DNA of 64,000 bases from the NCBI GenBank assembly GCA_006352455.1, contig VANL01000014.1, positions 62,001 through 126,000 on the forward strand. Direction: 5' to 3'. This document shows positions 48,672 to 62,600 of the stretch, piece by piece. The stretch is from Brachionus sp. 'Tiscar'. Taxonomy: Eukaryota > Rotifera > Eurotatoria > Ploima > Brachionidae. The position numbers and the translations under genes are program-made. The first letter of the stretch is position 1. The number at the start of each line of letters is the position of its first letter. The notes under the pieces were generated by a model. That model ran no database searches. It worked only from the letters and a program-made list of their open reading frames with translations, and was not told where the DNA came from.

Positions 48672-51600
48672 TTAATCCATTTTGAAGGAATGATTAAGTA
48701 AATTTTTTTGAAATTCTTCTTTTTTGGATTTAAACTTATCTCTTTCTTCTTCATTTTGCTTCCATTTGACAATTAATCCTTTTTCTCCAGACTTCATTGA
48801 ATTCGTATATTTCAATTGCTGTTTTAATCTTTCTTTTGGATTTACATTTTGTTCTACAACTAAAATTTGCCTTCCCCATTGTCTGATCCATTCTGTTTTT
48901 CTATTATTAGTGATTTCTTGAGTGTGATCCATCATGGCTATCAGCATATTTACTAATAACAAACTCCCCAACAGCATAAAAATCATTGTATATATCTTTT
49001 ATTTATTAAAAAATATGTATAATTTATTTTGTCTCTATTCAAATTTATTTAAATTACTCCGCCAATAATAGCATACAGAGAAGAAAACTCAAGACTTTCA
49101 TAAGCAACGGTTACCTCTCCCAAAGTTAAAACAATTGTGTCAAATATTGCTTCTAGAGGAGAATTGAACTCAGATCTCACCAAATATGGATTTAATTTTT
49201 GAAGAATAAGGTAAAATGCTTTTTGAAATTAAATAATTAAATTCATTTTTTTAAATCTAATTTTTACCTTGAGAGAATGAAATCATAAAAATTGAATAAA
49301 TGATTAGAAAACGAACCATATCAAAGCCGAGAATCTTGTGTAAATTAAAAACAAAATTAGATACCGCACGAAATCCTCTTAACATTAAAACTTTTAATTT
49401 TATTTTTAAAGAAAAAATAAAACTACCTTGCATAATATAATACTGAAAAAGAAAGCAAGATGACCTCCAAAGCAATAAGGTTATCTTCGACAGCTGTGTT
49501 GCAAGACAATCTGAATGGTATTATTGCAATAATGCAAAATATTGATATAAGAAAAATCATTTTAGTTGGATTTCTAAGCATTGTGGCCATAAATAATTTC
49601 CATCCATTTATGTATAAGTCATTTAGGGTCAAAAGAATATAAAAAATTGTATACAAAACAACTATTATTTCAATTATTGTCCGAGGCTTAAAAATGATTT
49701 TAAAAATAAAGTTTAGTTTAATTTTCAAATTTGAATTTTTAAATAAATCATGATTCTTAGATTAAAGTAAAAATAAAAATAATAATCTAAGAAAAAAACC
49801 GATAATGACTTTAAAATAAATGCTTTTAGAAAAACAAAATTTTTGAAGACACCAATTAAAAAATTTTTAAAATTTTTACATAGTGTGCATGGTCAACTGG
49901 ATTCAAATAGGCGCATTTATGTTCTTCAGATAGACGATTGCCTTCTGTATCAATTGTATAATTGCCAAGTTCCAATTCATTATAGTAATCTCTTTTTAAG
50001 AAAATTGCAACTGCGTTTAAAATAAAGTACAGTGCAAATATTGAAACTTCAACAAAAAATCTATGATAGTCTAGTTTAATTATATGATATTTTATTCGAA
50101 TACTCTAAATTTTTACCTCAGTCGAATAAAAGTAAGCCATTTTTTCTGTAGTAAATTTATTAAACAACCATCTATTAATTCTAAATGTTCATCGGTATCC
50201 TAAAAAAATAATTTTTTAACTCTAAAAAAGGCATTGAACTTTGAAACAAAAAAACAAAAACAAAAATTTTAAATTATAATAACTTGTTTTCTTTACGTCT
50301 AAAACTTGATGTACAAAAATTATCAGCTGATAAAAAGTATGTTTTACTCAGTTTTTATCTTTGAAAAAACTCTTCAAATCTGCATGATGAATCTGCGTAA
50401 TTGAAGAAGCTTAACTCGATAGGGTCGCAGTATCTACTACTACTACTTAAATTTAATTGTAGAGCATTTACACATTTTCAAATTAAATTTTGGATGATGC
50501 ATACTTTGTTTCAGCTGATGCGTTTTGTAGAACAAGTTTTAGACCAAAAGAAAACAAGTTATTATAATTTAAAATTTTTGTCTTTGTTTTTTTGTACTTA
50601 AGTTAACAATGCCCAAAAAAGAAAGTTTTAAAATATTTCAATCTATGATTTACCATTTCTAATATTAAATAAAGAACGCTTTTGGTATCAATTTTTCCAT
50701 TTTGGGATATGGTGTCTACATTTTTTAAAGGGTAAGCAGCACATGAAATATCGGCATAAATCCAATAAACTTCTCGAATTTTTTCCAAAATAAAGAAAAA
50801 TATCTTTAAAACAATAATTAATTGGCTTTGAAAACAGAAACAAAAATTTACCTCACGACGACACAATTTTGTAGCTAAAGTCAATGGACTATAATCTTGC
50901 TTATTTTTGATATTTAGATCAGCATTATTTTCGACTAATAATTTAAATAATTTCTTTTGATTTTATAAATCAATAAAAGAATTTAAGGTTTAGAAAATAT
51001 TAAATTACAAAGTTATTATGAATGATTAGCAAATGAAGAACGGTATTTCCATTCGAGTCTTGTCTATTCGGATCAGCTCCATAAGCAAGTAAAAGTCTAA
51101 GACATTCTTCATGATTTAATACAGCAGCAAAACTCAGCGGATATTCTCCAAAGTATGATAAGCCATTATAATTTGTCTCAATAGGTATAGACGGAACCTC
51201 ATTTAATAAAAAATTTTTTCTATTCTCCTTTTGATCATCAGGAAGAAAAAATTTTCCAGTGCATCTTTGATGCAAATCTGAGCCATTGTCAAGCAAAATT
51301 TTCATCATATATGGATCATCATTTACAATTGCCATATGAAGAGCAGTTTCTCCTTTAATTAAAAAATTCTCAATTAATATTGAAGTATTTAATTATAATT
51401 TAATATATTTTAATAAAATCAATCATTTTTAAATTTAAATATATTTTTAAAAAGCTAAATACCAAAATGTTCATCTCCTATACAGACATCTTTAACCAAA
51501 TTGGGAAAAAAATTGATCAATCTTTTAGCAATTATGTTATGAAAATACGAATTATTCGATAGGCAAAGATGAAGCAATGTTTCACCATTATAACCACGTT

Positions 51601-52063
51601 TATTAAGATCAAAACAAACAAATTTTGTTTTATATTCAACTTGAAATTCTTTAGAAAGAAATAATATTGTTATATAAAGCACATTTTGTTAATTACCTTT
51701 AACTTTCTTTTCTTTACAAAATATATCCCATTTACTTTTGGGTTTTGTAGGTATTATTTCATATTTGAATCTCAATTTATTTATTTCATCTATCGAAATC
51801 TTAAATAAAAATTAGTATTAAAAGAAATCAAATAAGGTCTATATTACATTTTTGCCTTTTCCATTATTTATTAAAAATTTTTGGCATTCGGTTTTAATAA
51901 AATCATCTAGACGCGAAAAATCTTTGGTTCGATTAGCCAAAATAGCCAGTTCTACCAATTTACCGTCGCCTTTTTTGCCTATAAATTTATAAATATCAGG
52001 TCTTTCCAAATCATCATCAAAAAGTATCTTATTAATTTCTTTGATACTTGGTTTGTTTCCCAT
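48672..52063 (-). CDS. TRPV-family cation channel
   Basis: Twelve exons (52063-51848, 51799-51697, 51648-51463, 51352-51009, 50953-50852, 50803-50654, 50199-50117, 50060-49880, 49686-49427, 49377-49268, 49218-49058, 48995-48672) encode 739 aa. Ankyrin repeats come first (GYNGETLLHLCLS, GETALHMAIVNDDP, GEYPLSFAAVLNHEECLRLLLAYGADP, DYSPLTLATKL). The TRPV linker motif WIYADISCAAYPL with DTISQNG follows, then six membrane segments. The pore region reads FDTIVLTLGEVTVAYESL, and S6 LLVNMLIAMM leads into the TRP helix (TEWIRQWGRQIL). This pattern places it near invertebrate OSM-9/OCR or Nanchung/Inactive subunits used in sensory neurons; which subgroup cannot be decided by eye. It starts at an ATG encoding MGNKPS, a possible N-myristoylation context. 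Confidence 0.92.
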
Positions 52064-54102
52064 CTAATCAGTCTAAATTTGCATTTAGTAAAAAAACTGC
52101 TTAATATTCTTCTAACAATTGAGCTGTTAATTCTTTCCAATACTCATAAACATAAAGGTAAATATTTGCAAATCAATTTTTCTATCCAAAAAAATTAACT
52201 TGCGAAAATGTTTTTTTTTCTAGACTTAACTTCTACTATTTAAATTTTAAAAATTCTTAATCTTCTTAAATAAAAATCCTCTGGTTCCGGTTAAGAATTA
52301 TTTTGAAAATAATTAATTATTTAGCTTAAAAAATAAAACTAGCAACAGAATATTTTTAAAGCTAAATTTTTTAAAAATTCTATTTAATTGATTTTATTCA
52401 ATCAATTGAAAATAAATATTTTTTTAAGACTTGCATTTTTGCCTCTAGCTTTATTTAGTCGAATTTCAATGCTGTGATGTAAGTATTTATTTAATCAAGG
52501 AAACGTACAGCTATGTATTTAGTAAGAAAAGTTTTTTATTATAGGTTTACTTGTCATGAAATTTATTTACCAAATTCGATTATTTTTCAACTTCAAAATT
52601 TTAATCAATATTTTTAAGGAAATAAAAAAGAAAAGTATTTTTAAAAAGTTAAAAAAGAGGAAGCGACCGATCGTCTTTTTCTTGTATAGCAAAGTTTCTA
52701 TTTGATTAATTATAATTACAGCTTTATTGCGCATTTAAAATTTATTTTTTCCACGATTTTAATCTTTATTAAGTCTTTAAGATTTTTCCAAAAAAATAAA
52801 TAAATAACTTACTGAATATTATTTAAATTTCTGAAATAATACTCTACAAAATAGATTTTAAAAATAATAAATCTACATTAATATTGATAAAGGAACCAAA
52901 AAATAATTTTTAATTGAATTTAAAATAAAAAACTTGAATCACTAGTATAAATAAAATTATATTAAAAATATTTTATTTTATAACATCGCCTACGAGGAGT
53001 CAATTGAAATAATAAATAAATAAAAATAAATAAATAAATTAAAAATATTTTTAGGCTTAAAATGATTGACAACTTTCAAATTTTTGGCTTTTTAATCTTG
53101 AATGTTGCTACAAAGTATTTTATTCTGTAAAATCGGATGAGCGATGTTTGTAGGTATCCACAATCAAAAAATAAATTTTTAAACTTTCGAAAAGTTGCAC
53201 AAGAAGTGTCGGTCATTATATTACGATTTGCATGGGCGAGTTGAACGATTTAATCGACAAGTTTTATTTTGGTTTGTTAAGCATTAAGTGCTTTATCATG
53301 TCAAAATAAATCAAACATACATGTACAATTCTATCACTTTTATAAAATTTTAGTTTTATTTTTTAGAAGAATTTTAGAAATTGAAATAAAAAAAAATAGT
53401 TATTAATGTGTTATATTTTAAAAATGAAAAAATTAAATATTGAATGACTTAAATAAGGAAAAAATAATTGATTACTTGAAGAATATGTCTCTTTTTATTA
53501 TTTGAATATTAATTAATTTAAATTTAATTTTTTTTATTTTTACTGATTAAATCAACTCTTTTTACAATAGACTTTGTCTATTTAAGCTCTATTATTTTTT
53601 ACTTTATCAAAATTAATGTAATAATAAACCTATCAAAATTATGATATTCCAAAAGAAACAAAAATTGTTTTGATCATCTTTTAATAAATAATTTTTACCT
53701 ATTTTAAGCAATAAATGGCTTTAAAAAATAAAAATTTATATAAAAATAATTTAAAGGAGTGACAATTTTAATCTTAAAAACAATTTTTTTTTCTTAATTT
53801 GTTCTAATTAGATCTGATTAATCTTAAAAAATAAAAAATTTTAATGAAAAAATCCTTGAACTCTATTAAACTTGGTATTTTAACTTAAAATTATTCTTTT
53901 AAATTTTAAAAGTTTTAAAAAAAAATTCAAATATTTAATTTAAAAAAATATATGAAATTCATGAAATGGTTTTTTTTTCAATACTCTTGTATATATTTTC
54001 TTTCTGATTAAGAATATTTATTAATGATTCTTGAGTTCAGTTTTTGGTCAAGTGTTTTCTTAAAATTTTAGCCATGAAACAAATAAAAATGAAGATTGTT
54101 TT

Positions 54103-54134
<32 letters not shown>

Positions 54135-55186
54135 TAAACTGCTACTACTGTACTGCATTGAGATGAGGTACAGTAAATACCTAGCAAATAAATGAGCTTT
54201 TGCAGTTTCCATTCATCCATTCGTCTAATTGCGCTAATATTCCATATTGGTAAGATTGTTTTTGATCGAATTTTTTTAATGAAAAATATATGATTAAAAC
54301 TTCAAAATTTATAATCTGAATTTATAAGAATACATTTGTATTTTTAAATTTGCTTTGATTTGATTTTTTTTTTAATTTTTGAATTTATTTGGCTAAAATT
54401 TTAAGAAAAGTTGAAACAATTTGTAAAATTTTGAATTTATTGAATAAAATATCTTTAAGTTTATTGATTGTATAAAGATTTAGCCACATCAACAACAGAA
54501 AAAATCGGCTAATTGATTAAAAAACGAAAGTTTAAGTTTTTTAAATTTCAAAATATTTTAAAACTGAAAATTAAAATGTTTTAATTTTAATTCAAGCATG
54601 TGAAAATTGATTTAACCAAAACAAAATTTTAATTACCAATATTGGTCTTAGCAAATCTCAAAATTTGACTATATTAGATTATTGTTTATCCAAATGATAA
54701 AGGCGTCTTAAGGCTTCATTTTTTATTGGATTTGTTAGTTAGACAAACAAAACTGTATTAATCCATTCAAATTCTAACATTAGATCTTTCGTTTACAAAT
54801 CGTAGTCAGTTAATCAAACTCTTAATGACTATATTGAGTTAATTTTTTGGTAAATCTTGTGATTATTTGATCCATAATTGAAATTTACTAATCATTAACT
54901 TTTATTAAAGCTAATATAGACTTTAATGAATAAAGCAAATACTTAAATAAAATTTCAAAATTTTCAATAAAACCTATACTCATAGGTTGTTTTATCTACA
55001 TTTTTATCATTACCATTTTTTTGAATTTTGACCCTTTCCAACTTGGTGAGCAATTCAGCGTATACTCGCTAAACTTCACATTGCATAACAAATTATTTTT
55101 GGATTAACGCTGATATTTATCTTAGTTGACCGATTTGAAAACATTTTTTTCAATCTATCAAATAATATCTGTATTTTGATAAAAAA
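52064..55186. other. Intergenic spacer TRPV-MMP
   Basis: About 3.1 kb between divergent genes. It contains the AGT microsatellite at 54107; otherwise it is AT-rich with no supported exon. Confidence 0.5.
54107..54133 (+). repeat. (AGT)9 microsatellite with adjacent inverted match
   Basis: Nine AGT units followed within a few bases by GCTACTACTG, which can pair back on the repeat to form a hairpin. Confidence 0.9.
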
Positions 55187-58059
55187 ATGAAATTTTTATT
55201 TTTAATTTTTATTAATTTAATGAGTTACTCGTTGATTTTGTCTACGCAGCAATCCAAAAACAGTTTGTTCAATAACTCAAGTGAAGTTGACCCGATGTGG
55301 TATTTGAATAAATTTGGATATTTGGATACCAAATCATCAAAAAAAAGTGCTAATTTAATGATGTTGCCAACTGATAATTCAACCAACCCAATTGTTTCAA
55401 TGGCTATCAAGAAATTTCAAAAAATTGCAGGGCTAAATCAAACAGGAATTATTGATGAAGAAACTAAAAAAATGATGAAAACTCCAAGATGTGGACATCC
55501 TGATAAACTTGATGACGAACAAAATAATCGTAAGAGAAGATACGCTTTACAGGGAAGCAAATGGCCTAAGTCGAATATTAGATTTAAAATTAACAAATAT
55601 CCTGAATATGGTTTAATGTCAAAAAAAGATATAAATGATGAATTAAAACGGGCTTTTGATTTATGGAGCCAAAGTTCAAATTTAAGATTTGAACTTGTTG
55701 ACGAAATTGAAAATAAAAGTGTATTAAATTTGATTTCAACTGAATTGGACAAAAAAAGAACTAAAAAAGATAATATAGATATTGAGATAAGATTTGAGAG
55801 TGGATATCATGGTGACAGCGAGCCATTTGACGGAAGTGGAATGATTTTAGGTATTATTTAAATTAAAAAATAAAGAATACAAATTTTTTGTTTTCTTTTT
55901 AGGTCATGCATATTTTCCAGAGTTCGGTGGAAGTACTCATTTTGACGCTGATGAATTTTGGACGAAAAACTCAACAAATGGTGTCAATCTTTATCAAGTT
56001 GCTGTTCATGAGTTTGGACATGCTCTAGGTTTAGAGCACTCAGAAAATTTTGATGCTATAATGGCTCCATTTTTTAGGTAATTATTAATTTTAAATCAAT
56101 TAATTTTTCCAAGAAATATAGCGATATAATCTTTTAAACCAAATAAAAATTAATATTTTTTTATTTCAAAATTTTCTAAAAATCTTAATCAAAATTTTAA
56201 ATTCAGCATCAAATTTGAGTTAGTTTTTGATAAGACTGGAAAAAAAAACATTCAAACGTAATTCAACGAATATATTCAGGCTTGCAAAAATTTTTTAAAT
56301 TTAAATTATAAGAAATCATTTGAAAAGTTTTATTTTTACTTCATATATTAGAAGATGATTCAAAAATGTTCTTAATAAAATAAAATTCTGAATATTAGTA
56401 GTCAATTTAACACTCAAAACCAGTAGTGTTTTTTTCGAAAATTTTTTCAATCAGAAATCTGAAATCAAAATACATTAAAATATATTAATTTTTAAATATG
56501 CTTATTTTCATAAAATAAAAGGTAAAAATTAAAGGTTACACAAAGGGTTGAAAAAAGCACCATGAGTTTTACATTAAATAACATTAAATAATTTATTTTT
56601 CGAATATTAAAATATTCAATTTGAGCATTTAAATTTAAAAATTGAAACAATTTACATAAAACAGAACAGGTTTATTAAACTTTTTCTAAATTATTTAAAT
56701 TTGAATGTAAAACCTAGATTTTAATCAAATTAATATTGTCTATAATTGTCTTAATTCTAAAATTAATAAAATGAAATTTTCAAATTGTATTAATCTTTTT
56801 TGTTTAGAAAATTTTATCAAATCTTTTCAACAAGATTTAAAAAGATTTTTTAAGGGGCTATACTCCAAATTTTAAACTGCATTCAGATGATCTTACTGGT
56901 ATCGAAATGCTTTATGGTCCAAGCAAAAAACCAAAAAAATTAATTCCGAATTTTAGAAATAATATGCCAAATGTTTATAAGAATGAATTGAATTCCGATC
57001 TTTCAAAATATTTTTCATCACTCAATCCAAAAACAACAAAATTAGCAAAAAATATTCCTGCTACACAGGATGCTTTTCTTACAAAATCATCTTCACGAAC
57101 AAACTATTTAAACAAAGTTAACAAACCAGAATATTTTGATGCATCATCAACTATAAGTTTATGTTTTGATGGAAAATTTGATGCAATCACGGTACTATCT
57201 GATGGATTTACTTACATTTTCAAAGATTCTTTGGTTTATAAAATTGATTCAAATTTTAGAATAGATAATAGCTATCCAAAAAAAATAAACTATGTTTTCA
57301 AAGGTAAAAATGGTCTTACTTACATGAATTTACCTTCGAAATTAGATTCTATCTTGTATGTTCCTGAAAAAGGCGTAACATACTTCTTTAAAAATAATCT
57401 TTATTGGCGTTCTAGTAAACTTTATGAATTGGACCCTGGCTATCCACGGCTCATTTCGGACAGTTTTAGAGGTTTGAATTCGAAAAATGGATTCAATGGA
57501 AAATTGGATGCTAGTTTTGTATGGAGTGGTAATCGAAGAGTCTATTTTGTAGAATCAAATAAATATTGGAGATATGATTTCCAGTCAGGATCTATTGAAC
57601 CAGGATATCCTAAGAGTTTGTCTGTTTGGCGTGGATTACCGCAGAAAATAACAAGTGCATTTTTATGGATAAATGGATTAACTTATTTTTTCGACAATGA
57701 TAAGTTTTATCGATTTAACGACTTAGCTTTTAAAGTTGAAGAAGATGCATATCCCCCTTACCCTCGTTTTAATAAAGATTTTTGGTTTGGCTGCAATGAT
57801 TTAAACAAATTCGGTAACTTTTAAAACATTTATTTAAATTATTTTTTCTATTTTTATTTTATTTCAAGGTAAATTAATTCTTAATTCCACTTTAAATGAA
57901 ACCAGAGATAATATTGAAATTAATCAAATGAACAACCCAGAAAAGGCTAATAAATCTAAATTTAAGCTTGATAAGCAAGAATCAAATTTATCAAATAGAT
58001 TAAATGAAAATTTTCATTTAGTTATTTTTTTGGTTTTTTTAATTTTGTTTATTGTCTAA
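55187..58059 (+). CDS. Furin-activated, C-terminally anchored matrix metalloproteinase
   Basis: Exons 55187-55850, 55903-56077, 56855-57813 and 57869-58059 encode 662 aa. The signal peptide is about 1-20. The prodomain has the cysteine switch PRCGHPD (100-106). A furin site RKRR (115-118) lies at the prodomain end, as in MT-MMPs and MMP11. The catalytic domain carries HEFGHALGLEH (257-267) and the Met-turn IMAP. A hinge leads to a hemopexin propeller (about 375-605) with repeats such as FDGKFDAITVL, GKLDASFVW and YPRL. The last residues are hydrophobic (HLVIFLVFLILFIV) with nothing after them, which suggests a GPI anchor or a membrane segment with no cytosolic tail. The 777-nt intron 2 is the only long one. 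The 3' end converges on TSEN15, 169 bp away. Confidence 0.95.
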
Positions 58060-58228
58060 TTATTTTCTATTCTCATAAGAATAAGGCTTCAAAAACACAA
58101 ATTGTAAAAATTCTTTTCTAATAATTTTATTTAGAACAGTAGCGTAATTAGTCGATTTTTCCGTTCTAAAATTTAATTTTTTTTAATTGTAAATAATAAA
58201 TTTTTTTTCTATTTATTTAATTTAATTT

Positions 58229-58703
58229 TTAAAAAACTTTTAATAGTTGATCTCGAGTAAAAGGGCTTTCTAAATCGAATTTAAAATCATAATAGATGGT
58301 CGTAAAATCCACCGACATTATTCCTAGTTTGACTCTTTTATAATTTTTGCAGTCAAACATTTTCAATAATTAAAAAAGATTTTAATTAAATACTTGAGTA
58401 TATCTTCTCTATTATTCTTTTTGTTAGCTATACTTTTGATCAAACCAATGCTAAAACCAGAATCATTTTCATCAATCGGTAAAATTATTTCTGCTTCTTT
58501 TGAAAATGGCTCGCATTCAAAATAAATATATCCACTGTTCTCGCAGAATTTAGCTTCTAATCTTCCATAATTTTTTACTTTTATTAAAAAAAAATATTCA
58601 TTTTATTTTATAATTAAATAATTTTGTTTCAAAATAACCTACACTCGCTTAGATCAGCATAAACATGAAAAGCTGCTGTTTTGTTAACTGCTGTCGAGTT
58701 CAT
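58229..58703 (-). CDS. TSEN15: Small protein, probable tRNA-splicing endonuclease subunit Sen15
   Basis: Three exons (58703-58643, 58577-58394, 58334-58229) join in frame to 116 aa. The fold pattern resembles Sen15: an N-terminal HVYADLSELKNYG strand-helix, a central EIILPIDEND segment followed by a helix, and a C-terminal VKLGIMSVDFTTIYYDF, comparable to the family block of hydrophobic strand plus DST-x-VYY. Sen15 is a structural, non-catalytic subunit of the nuclear tRNA-splicing endonuclease. Human TSEN15 is 171 aa, so this would be a minimal version. The gene structure is well supported by phase; the family name is tentative because the match is short and from memory. Confidence 0.55.
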
Positions 58704-59690
58704 TTTATCGTAAATTTCAAAATATATAACTAATATTTTTGAATTAATAGATTAGTTTTCATAAAATTAACAAATATTTAGTTTCAGCCCACAATGGGCT
58801 TGTGATTGTTGCTTTTAGAATTGAAAAAATCAAACAAAATAATTAAAATAGATAATAATAATAATAATAAGAAACCTGCAGAGCGAGACCTACGAAGCTT
58901 TAGTCTCGCTATGGTAGCTGTTTTTCCCAAAAAAAAACTTGGTACAAAACTTTTGGTTTCATTAATGAGAAAATTTTGGTAAAACTCTGCAAATACAAAA
59001 TTATTTAAATTTTGATTGATTGGGAAGCAGTGCATTTTGCATATATTATTCAAATCAAAATTACTGTTTTTTTTAGTCTTAAATTCTATCCGTTCATGTT
59101 ATTTTTTATCCAAATTTTCATTAATAAAGATCAATTCTTAACTATCTATATTAAATATTTTTATAAATATTTGAAACCAATTCATTACCCTTCATGCATG
59201 CTTAAATTAATAAGAAAATTTTTCAATATATATTTTAATAATTTTAAGTTTTCTTTTCCAAGTTTTTTATATATTAATAGAGGTCTAAAACCGAAATTAA
59301 AAATCAAATGAATATTTTGTTTTTTTTTTATTCTAATCAAAACAATCAATAGGCAAAATTTGTTGAATTACCAGCTTAATTAACCGCTAGACATAATGAA
59401 AGAAAAAATTATTAAACACAAATTTAATATTAAAAATAAAAAAATAATGTTTTATCAATAAAAAAATTTTGTTTATCACTTAAATTTAAAATTTAACTAT
59501 AATGCTGATACGAAATAAAAATTTAAAAAATTTAGTTTTTTTTTTCAAATAATATTTTTATACTAAAAACACTAACCGTTTTTTAAAAATGATTTATCCC
59601 ATCACTTTTTAGAATTACCTAAGTTGCTTTTTACAATTAAAAAAAATAAAACAATAAATAAAGTTAATACGAGATTCCGTAACAGAAATC
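58704..59690. other. Spacer TSEN15-ATF6
   Basis: About 990 bp between two minus-strand genes. A short (ATA)-type microsatellite lies at about 58850-58870. Open frames on both strands here look like chance. Confidence 0.5.
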
Positions 59691-62600
59691 TTAAAAGTTA
59701 AAAGTGTTTCCGTCTGATCCAGCATCCTTTTGATCACGTGAATTCATATAATCTTGATGTATTATTTTAATGTAATCCCATGGTATGTCGTCCAAGTTTA
59801 TGTTGAACAGTCTTGCATCAGTTACCTCACAATCAATTTTCATAAATGCCACTTGTTTATTTGATTCTTTACTATCTGAACTGTTATTTGTCAGCATTGC
59901 TGGTAAAAGTAATGAAAGCTTCGGTTTCTGTGTCTTGTTATGAATCAATGCAGGCAGCATCATGTGATCCTAAAAAAATTTTAGAAAATTTCTAAGATGT
60001 TTTTTAAAAAACATTACTCTTCTGAAAGAAATGTAATAAAACGTATCGTTTTTTTGTCGAATAGACCTAGTAAAGCTCTCATGTTTGGTATATTGTGTAT
60101 CATAAACTGATAATGGATATTCTTGTGTTTCAGATATTTTTCTATTCAAATTCCAATCTTTTCGTCTCATATTGGGTATTACTTGTCTTTTGTTCTTTAG
60201 ATTTCTTAGTAATGATGAGGTAAAGCGATTTTGTTGAGAATGTGCGGCTTTTTGGTATATATTTGAATGACGTTCATATAAATCACTAATTGCATTATTT
60301 ATTCTAAAATAAAATAAAGTAAATTTACATCTTTTTATTTATCCTGATCAGTAAAAATCTATAATTACTTTTTGACATGGGTCATGTTATAATCTGAATA
60401 GAGTTTTTGATAACAAATATTCAAGTCAATCAAATGCCATGTTCCATTAATAAGAACTAATTCAATATTATCAGTATTGTTTTTGTCAGAACGGGTCACA
60501 TTAAATCTTTTGGTTCTGTTTTCTAGTGATTTTAAATTTTCAGAATAATATTCAGGCGGGTAGTCATTTTCAGATAAGAGCTTTCGAGAATGAATCTGTT
60601 TAAGAACTGACGAATCAACAAGAGCTCCGTCTTTTGGATTGACTGCGGCCAAAGCTGCCATATTATCGCCTTGATTTTCATACATGCCTTGTAATTCTTT
60701 ATTTTGGTTATAAGCATAAAGTTGCAAAGGATTATTATTTCCATCATCTTGATTAAGATCACTAAAATAATATAAGAATTAAAAATTATAATAATTATTT
60801 ATTTCTGAAATGATTACATGAAACTAAATATATTGAGACCAAATATGAAGAATATAGCTAATAGAACAAATGGTCTTTTGTTTGAAGAAGTATTCAAATT
60901 TGAATTCATTGTTTTAACTGTTTGGAATGGACTTTTAATCGAAAATGTTTTTACTGTTTTCAAGTTAGGGATAGCTGTACATAGCTTAATTTGAGTTGGT
61001 GGTGTTGGCGCTTTGTGCTGTTTCAATAAATTGTTCTGTAAAAATAAAACAAAATTTTAATTAAGTAATTTTTATTTTAAATTTTTAATTGAACTTTAAT
61101 AGTTTATCTATTATTGAAAAATATTCTTAATTTAATTTTTTAATCTTTAAAAAAAGCTTTTCTGGTTTCAATTCTTCGTTTAGTTTTGAAATATTTTAGT
61201 TTGAAACTTTTTTCGAAAAAAGTCATTTTTCCATAAAAAAAGTATTTGAATTCATAAGTAATGCATGAAAATTTAAAAAATAGGCTGATATTATTTTATT
61301 TAATTACAGCTTGGGAGTATCACAACCTTATTGATCATTAAAAAAAATATTTCATCCTTCAGAAAATTTTCCTCATCTTTTTATAAATCAGCTATTAAAT
61401 TAATTAAACTGATATTACCAAAATTTTTCACAGGTTATTTAGTAGCTAAAAACTGCTCATTTTGATAGAAGAAATTTTTTTTAACTTTTTTTTTAATAAA
61501 AAATATTATTTTTTAAATTATTTACCTCTGCTTCTAGTAATTTAACTTTATTTTTCAATTCATCGTTTTCAATTTTTAGTTTTTCATTTTTTTCCTTTTC
61601 TTCTTTTAAGCATGTTTCCAAATTTTGTAAATACTAAAATTTAAGATTACATATTTAAAAAAATTAACAAAACCCTTCAAAATACTTCTTTCTTTCTTTT
61701 TCTACTCAAACAAGCTGATTCTCTATTTTTTATCATTCTTGATTGTTTTTTAAGTAGTTCAGGATCAATATCTGGCGAATTTGGCATAAAATTTTGTGTT
61801 AAAATTGATGAATTGAAAAAATTTTGATCATGATTAGATGGTGATAGCTGTATTGTCTGATGATTTGGTGATTTCATTCCAGTCTCAACCTTTAAACGTT
61901 TGGCACTGGGGATATTATGTGAATTATTAGAATCAATTATAATAGTATTTGGCAATATCGAGCCTGAATTGCCACTAGTACTTGCTATTATTAGTGGCAT
62001 TGATTTCATGTTTGACACACTGTTTAATACTGTTATTGGATGTGGTTGGGAAACTTGTTTCAAAACATTTACCACTTGTTGACTGTGTTGATTTTGAGAG
62101 TTCAATAAGAAAAATTCTCCACAATTACTTGATTCGTTCATTACAATTGTCTGCGATTTTTTATCTGGTGATTGATTTTTAGGTAAGATGGGTTTTTGAC
62201 TGATAGGTACCTTGGGCGATATTTTCTTATATGATTTTAAATTTTCTTGATCATTAGACTGAACTTCATTTTTCTTTTTACGTTGTCTAATAGATTTTAT
62301 TAAGTTTTTTTGCTCTTGAATTTTGTTGCTATTTTTTTCGAAATTTTCCTGATTTTGCATGGACTTAAGCATAGATTCAATATTGTCTAAAAGCTTTTCT
62401 GTATCATCTTCAGCCTCCTTTCTTTCCATTATTTCACTCAAATCATTATTGCCGGTTTCAATTATCTTATTATTTTCAATCAGGATGTCATTCAAATTTG
62501 ACAAATATGAATCAGTTAAACAAAAATTTGTAGATGATACTTCATTGCAATTATTTTGATCATCTGTCAAGACTTAAATCGAATATTATTTTTAAAAGTT

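Noticed and set aside
50433..50447. Short CTA repeat as a significant microsatellite
   Set aside because: Only about five units inside a TRPV intron; too short to mean anything.
58784..59053. 89-codon minus-strand frame with a Leu-rich stretch
   Set aside because: The Leu run comes from an ATA/ATAAT microsatellite read in reverse. There is no splice context or recognisable family.
59012..59311. 99-codon plus-strand frame
   Set aside because: Phe/Ile/Lys/Tyr composition expected from AT-rich noncoding DNA; no homology recognised.
61900..62559. Plus-strand frames opposite ATF6
   Set aside because: Antisense shadows of the Ser/Asn-rich ATF6 exon.
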